Positions 8,671-17,373 of a stretch of DNA of 64,000 nucleotides are shown here, piece after piece. Each line of letters begins with the position of its first letter. The first letter of the stretch is position 1. Position numbers and translations under genes: made by a program. A model generated the notes under the pieces. It saw nothing but the letters and a program-made list of their open reading frames with translations. It was not told where the DNA came from and did no database searches. The stretch comes from Trebonia sp963777905. Its GTDB lineage: Bacteria > Actinomycetota > Actinomycetes > Streptosporangiales > Streptosporangiaceae. The DNA lies in assembly GCA_963777905.1 (NCBI GenBank), contig CAVZSM010000041.1, positions 62,001 to 126,000 of the forward strand. The letters are read 5' to 3'.

Positions 8671-9225
8671 ATGTCCCAGCTAGCCACCGAAGTCGTAGGA
8701 ACCTGTCCTGCGTCCCTCGCCGCCGCCATCCGGCGCGAGGTATGGACGGGCGGCTCGTGGGAGGACACCGCTCACCGGGTCGCCGCCGCGCTGCGCCGCC
8801 GGCTGCCGGGCCCCGATCTGCTGACTCCCGAGCAGCTTTCCGGCGACCCCGCGGGCTATCAGACCCACCTGGTGCACGCCGAGGAGGACGGTTCCTTCTC
8901 CGTCGTGGTCATGGTGTTGCGGCCGGGCCAGGCGACCCCGATCCATGACCACCTGACCTGGTGCGTCACCGCGGTCTTGCAGGGCGCCGAATACGAGGAG
9001 ATCTTCGCCCTCCGCGGCAGCCGCCTGGAGGTGGTCGCGCGCAACCAGAACCAGGCCGGCACGGTCAGCGGGTTCGCCCCGCCAGGCGACATCCACCAGG
9101 TCCGCAACAGCGGCGCAGGCATCGCGGTCTCGATGAACATCTACGGCACCGACATCACCCGCGTCGGCTCCAGCGTCCGCCGCGTCTACGACCTCCCGGT
9201 CCGCTCAACCCGCTCAACCCGCTAA
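8671..9225 (+). CDS. Cysteine-dioxygenase-like cupin protein
   Basis: A 184-residue single-domain cupin. The iron-binding cupin motif reads PIHDHLTWCVTAVLQG (HxH then the strand turn), and the second motif is PGDIHQVRN, supplying the third His. This pattern fits the bacterial cysteine dioxygenase type I family, which oxidises cysteine to cysteine sulfinate. The Cys-Tyr crosslink of animal enzymes cannot be judged here. The N-terminal 60 residues are helical and variable. ATG 8671 follows a good ribosome site (GGGAGGT). It is monocistronic and ended by a strong hairpin at 9248-9275. Substrate could be another small thiol or acid, so cysteine is the family default rather than proven. Confidence 0.75.
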   Translation: MSQLATEVVGTCPASLAAAIRREVWTGGSWEDTAHRVAAALRRRLPGPDLLTPEQLSGDPAGYQTHLVHAEEDGSFSVVVMVLRPGQATPIHDHLTWCVTAVLQGAEYEEIFALRGSRLEVVARNQNQAGTVSGFAPPGDIHQVRNSGAGIAVSMNIYGTDITRVGSSVRRVYDLPVRSTRSTR

Positions 9226-9247
9226 ACCCGCCAAGCCAGCGGGAAAA

Positions 9248-9275
9248 CGCCCTGGAGGCACGTCCCTCCAGGGCG
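9248..9275 (+). terminator. Terminator hairpin after the cupin gene
   Basis: CGCCCTGGAGG (9248-9258) and CCTCCAGGGCG (9265-9275) form a perfect 11-bp GC-rich stem with a 6-base loop 22 bases after the stop codon. An A-run precedes and only CTT follows, so the U-tract is weak, as is usual in high-GC actinobacteria. Confidence 0.75.
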
Positions 9276-9312
9276 CTTCGGCATGCCACGACCCGCCCCG
9301 AAGGAATAAGAC

Positions 9313-9360
9313 TTGCGTTAACGATCGTTAGCGATATATCGTTGAGACATCAAGACGATA
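9313..9360 (+). promoter_or_regulatory. Promoter with overlapping palindromic operators of a PadR-ABC operon
   Basis: Possible -35 TTGCGT (9313-9318) and -10 TATATC (9335-9340) are overlaid by a perfect 12-bp palindrome TAACGATCGTTA (9319-9330), a 10-bp palindrome CGATATATCG (9332-9341), and a wider dyad TATCGT (9337-9342)/ACGATA (9355-9360). PadR repressors commonly autoregulate through such dyads over their own promoter, so this is the likely site for the protein encoded at 9389. Confidence 0.6.
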
Positions 9361-9388
9361 CAACGAACGATCGAAAGAGGTGAGCGCC

Positions 9389-10189
9389 ATGCATGAAGAG
9401 CACAGGCGCGGTATGCGAGACGAAGGCTGGGGACCGCCGTCCCGGCCGGGCCGCCCCGAGTGGGGGCCGCGATCCGGGCGAGGCCCGGGTCGACGCGGCG
9501 GAGAACGTGGTGACTGGAGCGAGCGCCCGGAACACGGCGAGCGCGGCCGGGGCGGTCCTGGCGGCCGCCGCTGGGCCCGGGCTGAGTCGGGGCCGGGGCC
9601 GTTCGGGCCCATGGGTCCGATGGGACCGATGTTCGGCAGGCACCCCTTCGGGCGCGGACCGCGCGCCCGGCGCGGGGATGTCCGGGCGGCGATCCTCGAC
9701 CTGCTGGCCGAGGGCGGTACCTGGAACGGTTACCAGATCATCCAGGAGATCGCGGGGCGCACCGACGGTGTGTGGCGGCCGAGCGCGGGGTCGGTGTACC
9801 CGGCGCTGCAGCAGCTTGAGGACGAGGGGCTGATCAGCCCCGAGGGTGAGGGCCGCCGCCGGATGTACTCCCTGACCGACGAGGGCCGGGCGTACGCCGA
9901 GGCGCACGCCGACGAGCTCCGCGCGTCCTGGGACTCCGCCGCCGGCATGACCGATGACACGGCGATCGAGCTTGGCGACATGATTCGCCAGGTGATGATG
10001 GCCGTGATGGAGGTGCGGCGCGCGGGCTCGCCGGGCCAGCTCGCCGCGGCCCGTCGCGTGCTGACCGAGGCCAGGCGGTCGATGTACCGCATCCTGGCCG
10101 AGGACGAGACGGACGAGACGGACGAGCCAGCGGCCGACACGGCCGCGGAAGACGCCACGGACAGCGACGCCCCGGAGGGCGCCGAATGA
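9389..10189 (+). CDS. PadR-family transcriptional regulator
   Basis: Residues about 90-180 form the PadR winged-helix domain (RGDVRAAILDLLAEGG, then GSVYPALQQLEDEGLI and RRRMYSLTDEGRAY). The C-terminal helical part (about 185-245) is the dimerisation region. The first ~85 residues are an unusual Arg/Gly/Pro-rich basic stretch ending in GPMGPMGPMFGRHPFGRG, longer than in typical PadR proteins and probably disordered. I chose ATG 9389 because GAAAGAGG lies 8 bases ahead; an in-frame GTG at 9380 overlaps that site. The stop overlaps the ABC ATPase start by 4 bases (ATGA), so regulator and exporter are translationally coupled; repression relieved by an exporter substrate is the usual logic. Confidence 0.9.
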   Translation: MHEEHRRGMRDEGWGPPSRPGRPEWGPRSGRGPGRRGGERGDWSERPEHGERGRGGPGGRRWARAESGPGPFGPMGPMGPMFGRHPFGRGPRARRGDVRAAILDLLAEGGTWNGYQIIQEIAGRTDGVWRPSAGSVYPALQQLEDEGLISPEGEGRRRMYSLTDEGRAYAEAHADELRASWDSAAGMTDDTAIELGDMIRQVMMAVMEVRRAGSPGQLAAARRVLTEARRSMYRILAEDETDETDEPAADTAAEDATDSDAPEGAE

Positions 10190-11169
10190 CTGAACCCGTC
10201 ATCCTGGTCAGCGACCTGGTGAAGCGGTACGGCGAGGTGGAGGCGGTGCGCGGCATCGGGTTCGAGGTGCAGCCGGGGGAAACCTTCGGCTTCCTCGGCC
10301 CGAACGGCGCCGGCAAGTCCACCACGATCAAGATCCTGTGTACCCTCGCGGACCCCACGTCGGGGACCGCGAGGGTCGCGGGTTACGACGTGCGGAAGCA
10401 GCGCGATACGGTCAGAAGGAACATCGGGCTGGTGTTCCAGGACACCACGCTGGACAACTACCTGACCGGCGAGCAGAACCTCCGCTTCCACGCCGACCTG
10501 TACGGCGTGCCCAAGGCCCAGCTCGCGCCCCGGATGCGCCAGGTCCTTGAGATGGTGAACCTGTGGGATCGCCGCACCGCCGAGGTCGCCACCTATTCGG
10601 GCGGCATGAAGCGCCGGCTGGAAATCGCCCGCGGCCTGCTGCACGCGCCGCGCGTGCTGTTCCTTGATGAGCCCACCGTGGGCCTGGACCCGCAGACCCG
10701 GTCCAGCATCTGGGAGTACATCAACGACCTGAAGAAGCGTGAGGACATCACGATCTTCCTCACCACGCACTACATGGACGAGGCGGAGAACTGCGACCGC
10801 ATCGCCATCATCGACCACGGCCAGATCGTGGCGATCGACACCCCGGAGAACCTGAAGGCCAGCATCGGCAAGGACCGGGTGCAGATCGCCGTCAACGACG
10901 ACCAGGCGGCCATCGCCGAGCTCAAGGACCGCTTCGGTCTCGACGCGGCGATCAGCGAGGGCATGGTGACGTTTAACGTAGAGAACGGCGAGCAGTTCGT
11001 TCCGCGGCTGTTCGGCGGGCTGACCGCGCAGATCAGGTCCGTGAGCGTCGCTCGTCCCACACTGGACGACGTTTTCATGTCCTACACCGGCAAGACGATC
11101 AGGGACGCGGAGGCGACGGCCGGCGACCGGAACCGCGCCCACATCATGGCGTTCCGCAGGGGGAGGTAA
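10186..11169 (+). CDS. ABC exporter ATP-binding protein (DrrA-like)
   Basis: A 327-residue nucleotide-binding subunit. Walker A is GPNGAGKST (about residues 38-46), the Q-loop follows in VFQDTTLD, the signature is YSGGMKRRLEIARGL, Walker B RVLFLDEPTVGLD, and the switch His is in LTTHYMDEAE. The C-terminal extension (about 225-327) is the DrrA-type domain ending near RPTLDDVFMSYTGK. It energises export with the permease encoded 6 bases downstream. The family handles drugs, antibiotics or lipids; the substrate is not deducible. Overlap with padR and the tight spacing mark a three-gene operon. Confidence 0.92.
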   Translation: MTEPVILVSDLVKRYGEVEAVRGIGFEVQPGETFGFLGPNGAGKSTTIKILCTLADPTSGTARVAGYDVRKQRDTVRRNIGLVFQDTTLDNYLTGEQNLRFHADLYGVPKAQLAPRMRQVLEMVNLWDRRTAEVATYSGGMKRRLEIARGLLHAPRVLFLDEPTVGLDPQTRSSIWEYINDLKKREDITIFLTTHYMDEAENCDRIAIIDHGQIVAIDTPENLKASIGKDRVQIAVNDDQAAIAELKDRFGLDAAISEGMVTFNVENGEQFVPRLFGGLTAQIRSVSVARPTLDDVFMSYTGKTIRDAEATAGDRNRAHIMAFRRGR

Positions 11170-11175
11170 CCAGCG

Positions 11176-12081
11176 ATGGCGATAGGAGTAACCGAGCAGC
11201 AGCAGCCCGGCCACCCCGGCCAGCAGGTCACTGACGCGATCCGCGTCTCGGTCCCTGACCGGGGCCTGCGGCAGGACCTGCGGGCGGTCAACATCGTCTG
11301 GCGACGCGAGCTGATCAGGTTCAAGAGCGACCGGCTGCGCGCGGTCACCTCGCTGGTGCAGCCGGTGCTGTTCCTGTTCGTCCTCGGCACCGGGCTGTCC
11401 TCGCTGGCCAGTCACGGCCTGCCGCAGGGAGTCGACTTCCGTACGTTCATCTACCCGGGCGTGCTGGCGATGTCAGTGCTGTTCACCGCCATTTTCTCGG
11501 CGGCGTCCATTGTCTGGGACCGGGAGTTCGGGTTCTTGCGCGAGATGCTCGTGGCGCCGGTGAGCAGGTCCGCGATCGTCATCGGGAAATGCCTCGGCGG
11601 CGCGACAGTAGCCACCTTCCAGGGAATCGTGATTCTCGCGCTCGCTGGACTGGCGCATGTACCCTACGATCCTGTTCTGTTCCTCATCATCATCGGTGAG
11701 CTGCTGTTGCTGTCGTTCACCCTGACCGCCTTCGGGGTGATGATGGCGGCCCGCATTAAGCAGATTCAGGCGTTCATGGCGCTCACCCAGATGCTCGTGA
11801 TGCCGCTGTTCTTCCTGTCCGGTGCGCTTTACCCGCTCCGCGGGCTGCCCGGCTGGCTGACCGTGCTCACCCGGCTCGACCCGCTCACCTACATTGTGTA
11901 TCCGATGCGATACGCGGTGTTCTCGCACCTCGCCCTTCCCCCGCAGGCAACCGAGCTGCTCAGCCCTTCGCTCACCTGGTTCGGCTGGACCGTCCCCGTG
12001 GGACTGTCGCTGGGAATGGTGGCGCTGATGGGCGCGGCGTTGCTCACCATAGCGATCCTGGAGTTCCAGAAGACCGAGTGA
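11176..12081 (+). CDS. ABC-2 type exporter permease (DrrB-like)
   Basis: A 301-residue membrane protein. About 45 cytoplasmic residues are followed by six predicted membrane segments from roughly residue 65 to the end. The ABC-2 family region LREMLVAPVSRSAIVIGKCLGGA matches the conserved loop after TM2. GGGAGG precedes the ATG at 11176. It partners with the ATPase at 10186 in a PadR-controlled exporter. The operon ends at the hairpin at 12107-12147. Confidence 0.9.
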   Translation: MAIGVTEQQQPGHPGQQVTDAIRVSVPDRGLRQDLRAVNIVWRRELIRFKSDRLRAVTSLVQPVLFLFVLGTGLSSLASHGLPQGVDFRTFIYPGVLAMSVLFTAIFSAASIVWDREFGFLREMLVAPVSRSAIVIGKCLGGATVATFQGIVILALAGLAHVPYDPVLFLIIIGELLLLSFTLTAFGVMMAARIKQIQAFMALTQMLVMPLFFLSGALYPLRGLPGWLTVLTRLDPLTYIVYPMRYAVFSHLALPPQATELLSPSLTWFGWTVPVGLSLGMVALMGAALLTIAILEFQKTE

Positions 12082-12106
12082 GCCGTCCGTTACAGAACAA
12101 AAAAGG

Positions 12107-12147
12107 GCCACGCAGGGTGGCTACGGGGGCAAACCACCCTGCGTGGC
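12107..12147. terminator. Bidirectional terminator hairpin
   Basis: GCCACGCAGGGTGG (12107-12120) pairs perfectly with CCACCCTGCGTGGC (12134-12147): a 14-bp stem with a 13-base loop. It is preceded by AAAAAA and lies between the exporter operon (plus) and the convergent DUF3099 gene (minus), so it could end both. Confidence 0.85.
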
Positions 12148-12293
12148 ATTCATCGGCGCTCCGACGGGGGCCCGGAACGCCGGCGTGGGTGCCCCGACGG
12201 GGGACCAGAGCACCACTAAAGATGGTACACCTAAAGTCCCCCAATGTTGTCAAGATCTAAATGCTACTAATGCCGGCGCATTTCCCTTGACGG

Positions 12294-12644
12294 CTACTGC
12301 TGCCCGGAAGTTTCGTTGCCTTCTTCAGAAGTTCGTGAAGATTCCCTCCTGGCCGGAAGATTCGTGCGGTACTCCATGAAACCGCGGACGTTGTCCGGCT
12401 CACGTCCGCCGTTGGCGAAGACCACCGCGATATACGGAATGATGATCGCGCCGACCGCGGGTATGGCGGCCAGCCATCCCAGGTGGTTGACGAACATGAG
12501 GAGCGCGGCGATGAAGCAGACCAGCCGGATGCCCATCATGAGCAAGTAGCGGTTCTGCCGGTACCTGATGTCCTCGGACATCGGCCGCCGCGCCTGGGTC
12601 ACCAAGTGCACCTGCTGGCGCTGTCCGGCGTGCCCTATCCTCAC
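12294..12644 (-). CDS. DUF3099 family small membrane protein
   Basis: A 116-residue protein. The core has two closely spaced hydrophobic segments (LVCFIAALLMFVNHLGWLAA and IPAVGAIIIPYIAVVFAN) preceded by VHLVTQARRP and a basic stretch RYRQNRY, which is the actinobacterial DUF3099 pattern. The tail is polar. The GTG at 12644 is the furthest upstream start and keeps the conserved QVHLVTQA segment. Function of the family is unknown; it is found across actinobacteria and is a candidate membrane-organisation protein only by its topology. Confidence 0.8.
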   Translation of the reverse strand: MRIGHAGQRQQVHLVTQARRPMSEDIRYRQNRYLLMMGIRLVCFIAALLMFVNHLGWLAAIPAVGAIIIPYIAVVFANGGREPDNVRGFMEYRTNLPARRESSRTSEEGNETSGQQ

Positions 12645-12686
12645 CCCCCTACGGTATCCCTACGTGGGCGAACCGGCCACTTCAGG

Positions 12687-14084
12687 TCAGCTCGCCTGGC
12701 TGACCGACGACATGTTGAACGCCTCGATCCGCAGCGGCGGCATCGCGGTCCTGGTGAAGTAGTCGCCCCACTCGCGCGGCAGCGTCGCCTCGGTCGCCCC
12801 CGCCTCGGCCAGCCGGGACAGCATGCCCACCGGCGACTCGTTGAACCTGAAGTTGTTCACCGTGCCGACGACCTCGCCCTCCTCTACCAGGTAGACGCCG
12901 TCCCGCGTCAGCCCGGTGAGCAGCAGCGTCTGCGGGTCCACCTCGCGGATGTACCACAGGCAGGTGAGCAGCAGCCCGCGTTTCGTCGACGCGATCATCG
13001 ACTCAAGGGAGGCGCCGGACTCCGCCGACATGATCAGGTTGTCCACGGCGGGCGTGGCCGGCAGCCCCGCCTGGGCTGCCGAGTGCCTGCTGGAGTGCAG
13101 CGCGTTCAGCGTGCCCGCTGAGATCCACGATGTCAGTCCCGCGGGCAGCCCGTTGTCGAACACGGACTGGTCCCGCCCTGAGGAGTGCGCGACCACGAAC
13201 GGCGCGCACTCCAGCCCCGGGTACCCGGGGTCGGAGAACAGGTCGACGGGCAGCGCGGCGAGCCGCTCCCCGACTCGCGTGCCGCCCCCCGGCTTGGAGA
13301 AGACGGTCCGTCCCTCACCGGCGTCCCTGGCACCTGCCGACCAGTACAGGTAGACCATGAGGTCGGCCACCGCGGTCGGCGGCAGCAGCGTCTCGTACCG
13401 CCCGGCGGGCAGCTCGACCCGCCGCGCCTGCCACGACAGCCGTTCCGCGAGCCCGGCGTCCAGCGTCGCGACGTCCACGTCGGTGAAGTCCCTGGTGCCC
13501 GCCCCCGCCCACGCCGACCGGGTCAGGTCGGCGGATTTCGCGTTGAGCTCGAGCCGCCCTTCCGGCTGGTCATACCGCAGCCGCACCCCGGCTGAGGTGC
13601 CGAGGAACGTCGAGGTCAGCCCGTGCTCGGCGAAGCCGTACAGCTTGCGCCCGGCGCCCTCGGCCGCGCGCAGGGTCTCCCCCAGCTCCGCCGCGAAGCC
13701 GCGGAACACTCCGAAGTCCGTGGTTGCCGGAGAATCTTCCCATCCTGAACGTCCCCGGCTGTCTCCGGGAACCAGCTCGTTCGCGTCCTCGGCGGGGGAC
13801 GCCTGCTCGGCGGCCTTCTCCGCTTCCCGCACGACGTCTTCAACCTGGTCGGGGCCGACCCCGGACCTGGAGACGATCCCGACACCCGCGGCGCCTTCGA
13901 CGCGGCGGTCGATCGAGATCACCGTCAGGCTGCGCGAGGCGGCGACCCCGTTGGTGGTGAGCGTGTTGCCTGCCCAGCGCAGGTTCGCGGTGGAGGTCTC
14001 GTCCGCGATCACCACGCAGTCGCCGCCGGGCCTGGCCAGCGCGAGCGCGCGCTCCACGGTGTCTTGCGGCCGGATCTGGCTCAT
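12687..14084 (-). CDS. tldE: TldE/PmbA-family metalloprotease subunit
   Basis: A 465-residue PmbA/TldE-like protein. The N-terminal half carries the substrate-like region (RWAGNTLTTNGVAASRSLTVISI). The C-terminal half has GRDQSVFDNGLPAGLTSWISAGTLNAL and GLTRDGVYLVEEGEVVGTVNNFRFNESP, both typical of the family. It lacks the HExxxH zinc site that its partner TldD has, as known for TldE. Together they form a heteromeric protease that trims unfolded or RiPP-type peptides in bacteria. The ATG at 14084 overlaps the tldD stop by 4 bases, giving coupled translation. No RiPP precursor is evident nearby, so a housekeeping role seems likelier. Confidence 0.9.
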   Translation of the reverse strand: MSQIRPQDTVERALALARPGGDCVVIADETSTANLRWAGNTLTTNGVAASRSLTVISIDRRVEGAAGVGIVSRSGVGPDQVEDVVREAEKAAEQASPAEDANELVPGDSRGRSGWEDSPATTDFGVFRGFAAELGETLRAAEGAGRKLYGFAEHGLTSTFLGTSAGVRLRYDQPEGRLELNAKSADLTRSAWAGAGTRDFTDVDVATLDAGLAERLSWQARRVELPAGRYETLLPPTAVADLMVYLYWSAGARDAGEGRTVFSKPGGGTRVGERLAALPVDLFSDPGYPGLECAPFVVAHSSGRDQSVFDNGLPAGLTSWISAGTLNALHSSRHSAAQAGLPATPAVDNLIMSAESGASLESMIASTKRGLLLTCLWYIREVDPQTLLLTGLTRDGVYLVEEGEVVGTVNNFRFNESPVGMLSRLAEAGATEATLPREWGDYFTRTAMPPLRIEAFNMSSVSQAS

Positions 14085-15589
14085 GCTGCCCCTTCCTGCA
14101 CGGTGTTGAGTATCCGCACCTGGCGGAAGAGCGCGGCCGGGGCGCCGTGGCTGACCGGCGCGACCTGGCCTGGCTGCCCCTTGCCGCAGTTGAACGCGCC
14201 GCCGAGCACGTAGGTCTGCGGCCCGCCGACCGCCTCCATCGAGTTCCAGAACTCCGTCGTCGTCGCCTGGTAGGCGGCGTCCCGCAGCTGGCCGTCGAGC
14301 CGGCCGTTCCTGATCCGGAAGAACCGCTGGCCGGTGAACTGGAAGTTGTACCGCTGCATGTCGATCGACCAGGACTTGTCGCCGACGATGTAGATGCCGT
14401 TGTCCACCCCGGCGATGAGCTCGGCCGTGTTCGGGCCGCCCGCGGCCGGTTCCAGCGACACGTTGGCCATCCGCTGCAGCGGCATGTGACCGGGGGAGTC
14501 GGCGAACGCGCAGCCGTTGGAGCGGCCGAAGTCCTTCAGCTGGGCCATCCGCCGGTCCAGCTGGTAACCGACGAGCACGCCGTCGGAGATCAGGCGCCAC
14601 GACTGGCCCGCCACGCCCTCGTCGTCATAGCCGATCGTGGACAGGCCGTGCGCGGCCGTCCGGTCGCCGGTGATGTTCATCACGTCAGACCCGTACTTGA
14701 GCGACCCCAGCTTGTCGAGCGTGGCGAAGCTGGTGCCCGCGTAGGCGGCCTCGTAGCCGAGGGCGCGGTCGAGCTCGGTCGCGTGGCCGATGGACTCGTG
14801 GATGGTGAGCCACAGGTTGGACGGGTCGATTACCAGGTCGTAGCGGCCCGCCTCGACGCTCGGCGCCGTCAGCTTGGCCGCGAGAAGGTCGGGCAGCTCA
14901 GCGAGCTCGGCGCCGAAGTCCCAGCCGGTGCCGGTCAGGTACTCCCAGCCGCGGCCGGCCGGCGGGGCGAGCGTGCGCATGTCGTCGAACCCGGACTCGG
15001 TGACGGCGACCGCGGTGAGCTGCGGGTACAGCCGGACCCGCTGCTGGGTGGCCGTAGTGCCGCCGTCGGTGTAGAACTTGTTCTCCTTGACCTGGTAGAG
15101 GCCCGCGTCGACGTGGCTGACCGCCTCGTGGGCCAGCAATCGCGCCGACCAGTCGGCGAGCAGGTCCACCTTCTCCCGCGGCGACACCGTGAACGGGTCG
15201 ATCTCGTAGGCCGACACCCAGGTGACGTCGCCGTGGGCGGGCTCGGGAGCGAGCTCGATCCGCTCTGTGTTCATCGCGGCGGCCACTCGCGCGACCTCGA
15301 CGGCCTGCCGCGCGGCGGTCCGCGCGGCGTCCGCGGTCAGGTCGACGGCGGAGGCGAACCCCCAGGTGCCGTCCACGACCACGCGGACCGCGAGGCCGCT
15401 GTCGTCGCCATCGGACAGGCTCTGCAGCCTGCCGTCGGAAAGGGCGATGCGCTGTCCCCTGATCCGTTCGACCCGGAAATCAGCGTGCTGTGCGCCGAGC
15501 GCGCGCGCCTGGTCAAGAGCGGCGTCGGCGAGTTCCTTCAGTGGCAGCCCCGCGAACTCGGGGTCGATCTGTCCGTTGTGATCATCCAC
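14081..15589 (-). CDS. tldD: TldD-family zinc metalloprotease
   Basis: A 502-residue TldD. The active-site motif HESIGHATELDR (HExxxH) lies near residues 258-269. The conserved glycine-rich C-terminal strands (GVDNGIYIVGDKSWSID and LGGAFNCGKGQPGQ) complete the fold, including a Cys that is a known zinc ligand in TldD. The N-terminal region (RVERIRGQRIALSDGRLQSLSDGDDSGLAVRV) is standard. It acts with TldE encoded immediately downstream. Length is slightly greater than the E. coli enzyme but normal for actinobacteria. Confidence 0.93.
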   Translation of the reverse strand: MDDHNGQIDPEFAGLPLKELADAALDQARALGAQHADFRVERIRGQRIALSDGRLQSLSDGDDSGLAVRVVVDGTWGFASAVDLTADAARTAARQAVEVARVAAAMNTERIELAPEPAHGDVTWVSAYEIDPFTVSPREKVDLLADWSARLLAHEAVSHVDAGLYQVKENKFYTDGGTTATQQRVRLYPQLTAVAVTESGFDDMRTLAPPAGRGWEYLTGTGWDFGAELAELPDLLAAKLTAPSVEAGRYDLVIDPSNLWLTIHESIGHATELDRALGYEAAYAGTSFATLDKLGSLKYGSDVMNITGDRTAAHGLSTIGYDDEGVAGQSWRLISDGVLVGYQLDRRMAQLKDFGRSNGCAFADSPGHMPLQRMANVSLEPAAGGPNTAELIAGVDNGIYIVGDKSWSIDMQRYNFQFTGQRFFRIRNGRLDGQLRDAAYQATTTEFWNSMEAVGGPQTYVLGGAFNCGKGQPGQVAPVSHGAPAALFRQVRILNTVQEGAA

Positions 15590-15815
15590 GCCTCAAGAAC
15601 CTATCTCACCGGCCTGCCCGGCCGCATCGCGGTATGCCCAGCGTGCCGCAATTTCCGGTATCCGGGCTTATTCCAGTCGTCAAGAATTGCATGATCGAAT
15701 GGTTCTTTTCCTGAGATCAATTGCGCGTCGATAAGTGCGTTAAAACTTCGTTGATCACGCGGGGCTGGCGCGCGGTACCCTCGGCTGGCGGGCCGACCGA
15801 CGTGAGGAGACCGAC

Positions 15816-16520
15816 ATGGGGCGTTCCGTCCTGGTGACCGGCGGCAACCGGGGTATCGGGCTGGCGATCGCGCGGCGGCTGGCCGCCGGCGGGGACAGCG
15901 TCACCGTGACGTCCAGGTCAGGCGATCCGGTCGACGGCCTGTCCGTGGCGCGGTGCGATGTGCGGGATGCGGTGTCCGTGGACGCGGCCTTCGCCGCCGT
16001 GGAGCAGGAGCAGGGGCCGGTCGAGGTGCTGGTCGCCAACGCGGGCATCACGCAGGACCAGCTGCTGGCACTGCTTAGCGAGGAAGCCTTCACCAGCGTG
16101 CTCGACACCAACCTGACCGGGGCCTACCGGGTCGCGAAGCGGGCGGTGCGACCGATGATGCGGATGCGCCGCGGCAGGATGATCTTCATCTCCTCGGTGT
16201 CCGGGCTGTCAGGGAACGCGGGGCAGGCCAACTACGCCGCCTCGAAGGCCGGGCTGGTCGGTCTCGCCCGGTCGCTGGCGCGCGAGCTCGGCTCGCGCGG
16301 GATCACCGCGAACGTGGTGGCGCCGGGTTTCGTGGAGAGCGACATGACCGCGGTGCTGCCCGAGGAGCGCAAGGCGGCCGCCCTCGGCGCGATCCCGCTC
16401 GGCCGGTTCGCCACGACGGACGAGGTGGCCGCCGCGGTGGCTTTCCTGGCCGGTCCGGAGGCGGGGTACATCACCGGCGCGGTCATCCCGGTCGACGGCG
16501 GCCTCGGCATGGGACACTGA
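15816..16520 (+). CDS. fabG: 3-oxoacyl-ACP reductase FabG (MabA-like)
   Basis: A 234-residue short-chain dehydrogenase. The NADP-binding motif TGGNRGIG is at about residues 8-15, NAG at 75-77, and the catalytic triad is Ser127-Tyr140-Lys144 (SSVSG then NYAASK), with N99 as the fourth residue. PGFVESDMT and the end DGGLGMGH are typical of FabG. It performs the first reduction of fatty-acid elongation (3-ketoacyl-ACP to 3-hydroxyacyl-ACP). An inhA gene follows after 29 bases, the mabA-inhA arrangement of mycolata and streptomycetes, supporting FAS-II function over a secondary-metabolism SDR. Confidence 0.93.
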   Translation: MGRSVLVTGGNRGIGLAIARRLAAGGDSVTVTSRSGDPVDGLSVARCDVRDAVSVDAAFAAVEQEQGPVEVLVANAGITQDQLLALLSEEAFTSVLDTNLTGAYRVAKRAVRPMMRMRRGRMIFISSVSGLSGNAGQANYAASKAGLVGLARSLARELGSRGITANVVAPGFVESDMTAVLPEERKAAALGAIPLGRFATTDEVAAAVAFLAGPEAGYITGAVIPVDGGLGMGH

Positions 16521-16549
16521 AAGCCACCCCGACTGGGAAGGCGGCACTG

Positions 16550-17314
16550 ATGGGCATCCTCGACGGCAAGCGGATCCTGGTCACCGGCGTGCTTACCGAC
16601 GCCTCGATCGCCTTTCACGTGGCGCGGGTCGCGCAGGAGCAGGGCGCGACGGTGGTGCTCACGGCGTTCCCCAGGCCGACGCTCGTGGAGCGGATCGCCA
16701 AGCGGCTGCCCGCGCCCGCCCCGGTGATCGAGCTCGACGTCACGAACGTGGCCCAGCTCGAGTCGCTGCCCGACCGGCTGCGCGAGCACGTCGACGGGCT
16801 CGACGGGGTGGTGCACTCGATCGGCAACGCGCCGCAGTCAGCGCTCGGCGGCAACTTCCTCGCCACGCCGTGGGAGGACGTCGCCAAGGCCATGCACGTG
16901 TCCACGTTCTCGCTGAAGTCGCTGGCCATCGCCGTCCTGCCGCTGATGCCCGACGGCGGTTCCGTCGTCGGCCTCGACTTCGACGCCAGCGTGGCCTGGC
17001 CAGGCTACGACTGGATGGGCGTCGCCAAGGCCGCCCTCGAGTCCTGCGCCCGCTACCTGGCCCGCGACCTAGGGCCGCAGCGGGTGCGGGTGAACCTGGT
17101 GGCGGCGGGCCCGCTGAAGACGATGGCAGCGAAGTCCATTCCCGGCTTCGAGAGGTTCGAGGACGTCTGGTCGCAGCGCGCGCCGCTCGGCTGGGACATC
17201 GCCAACCCGGAGGCGGCGGCGCGCGCGTGCGTCGCGCTGCTGTCGGACTGGTTCCCGGCCACCACGGGGGAGATCGTGCACGCCGACGGCGGAGTGCACG
17301 CGGTCGGCGTCTGA
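16550..17314 (+). CDS. inhA: Enoyl-ACP reductase, InhA/FabI type
   Basis: A 254-residue atypical SDR. The N-terminal RILVTGVLTDASIAF is the InhA/FabI nucleotide loop (in place of GxxxGxG). HSIG near residue 90 corresponds to the segment that houses the isoniazid-resistance Ser in mycobacterial InhA. Catalytic Tyr153 and Lys160 lie in YDWMGVAKAALES, and the C-terminus TTGEIVHADGGVHAVG is canonical. It catalyses the last reductive step of FAS-II elongation using NADH. Pairing with FabG at 15816 supports a shared operon. Confidence 0.94.
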   Translation: MGILDGKRILVTGVLTDASIAFHVARVAQEQGATVVLTAFPRPTLVERIAKRLPAPAPVIELDVTNVAQLESLPDRLREHVDGLDGVVHSIGNAPQSALGGNFLATPWEDVAKAMHVSTFSLKSLAIAVLPLMPDGGSVVGLDFDASVAWPGYDWMGVAKAALESCARYLARDLGPQRVRVNLVAAGPLKTMAAKSIPGFERFEDVWSQRAPLGWDIANPEAAARACVALLSDWFPATTGEIVHADGGVHAVGV

Positions 17315-17373
17315 CCGGTTTTCTCGCGCCGCTTTTTCTTGCGCTGGGCGCGGCTGGTCCCGATACTCCAGTC

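Noticed and set aside
12687..15589. RiPP cluster suggested by TldD/TldE
   Set aside because: No precursor peptide, YcaO, radical-SAM or lanthionine enzyme is adjacent; the pair is commonly housekeeping.
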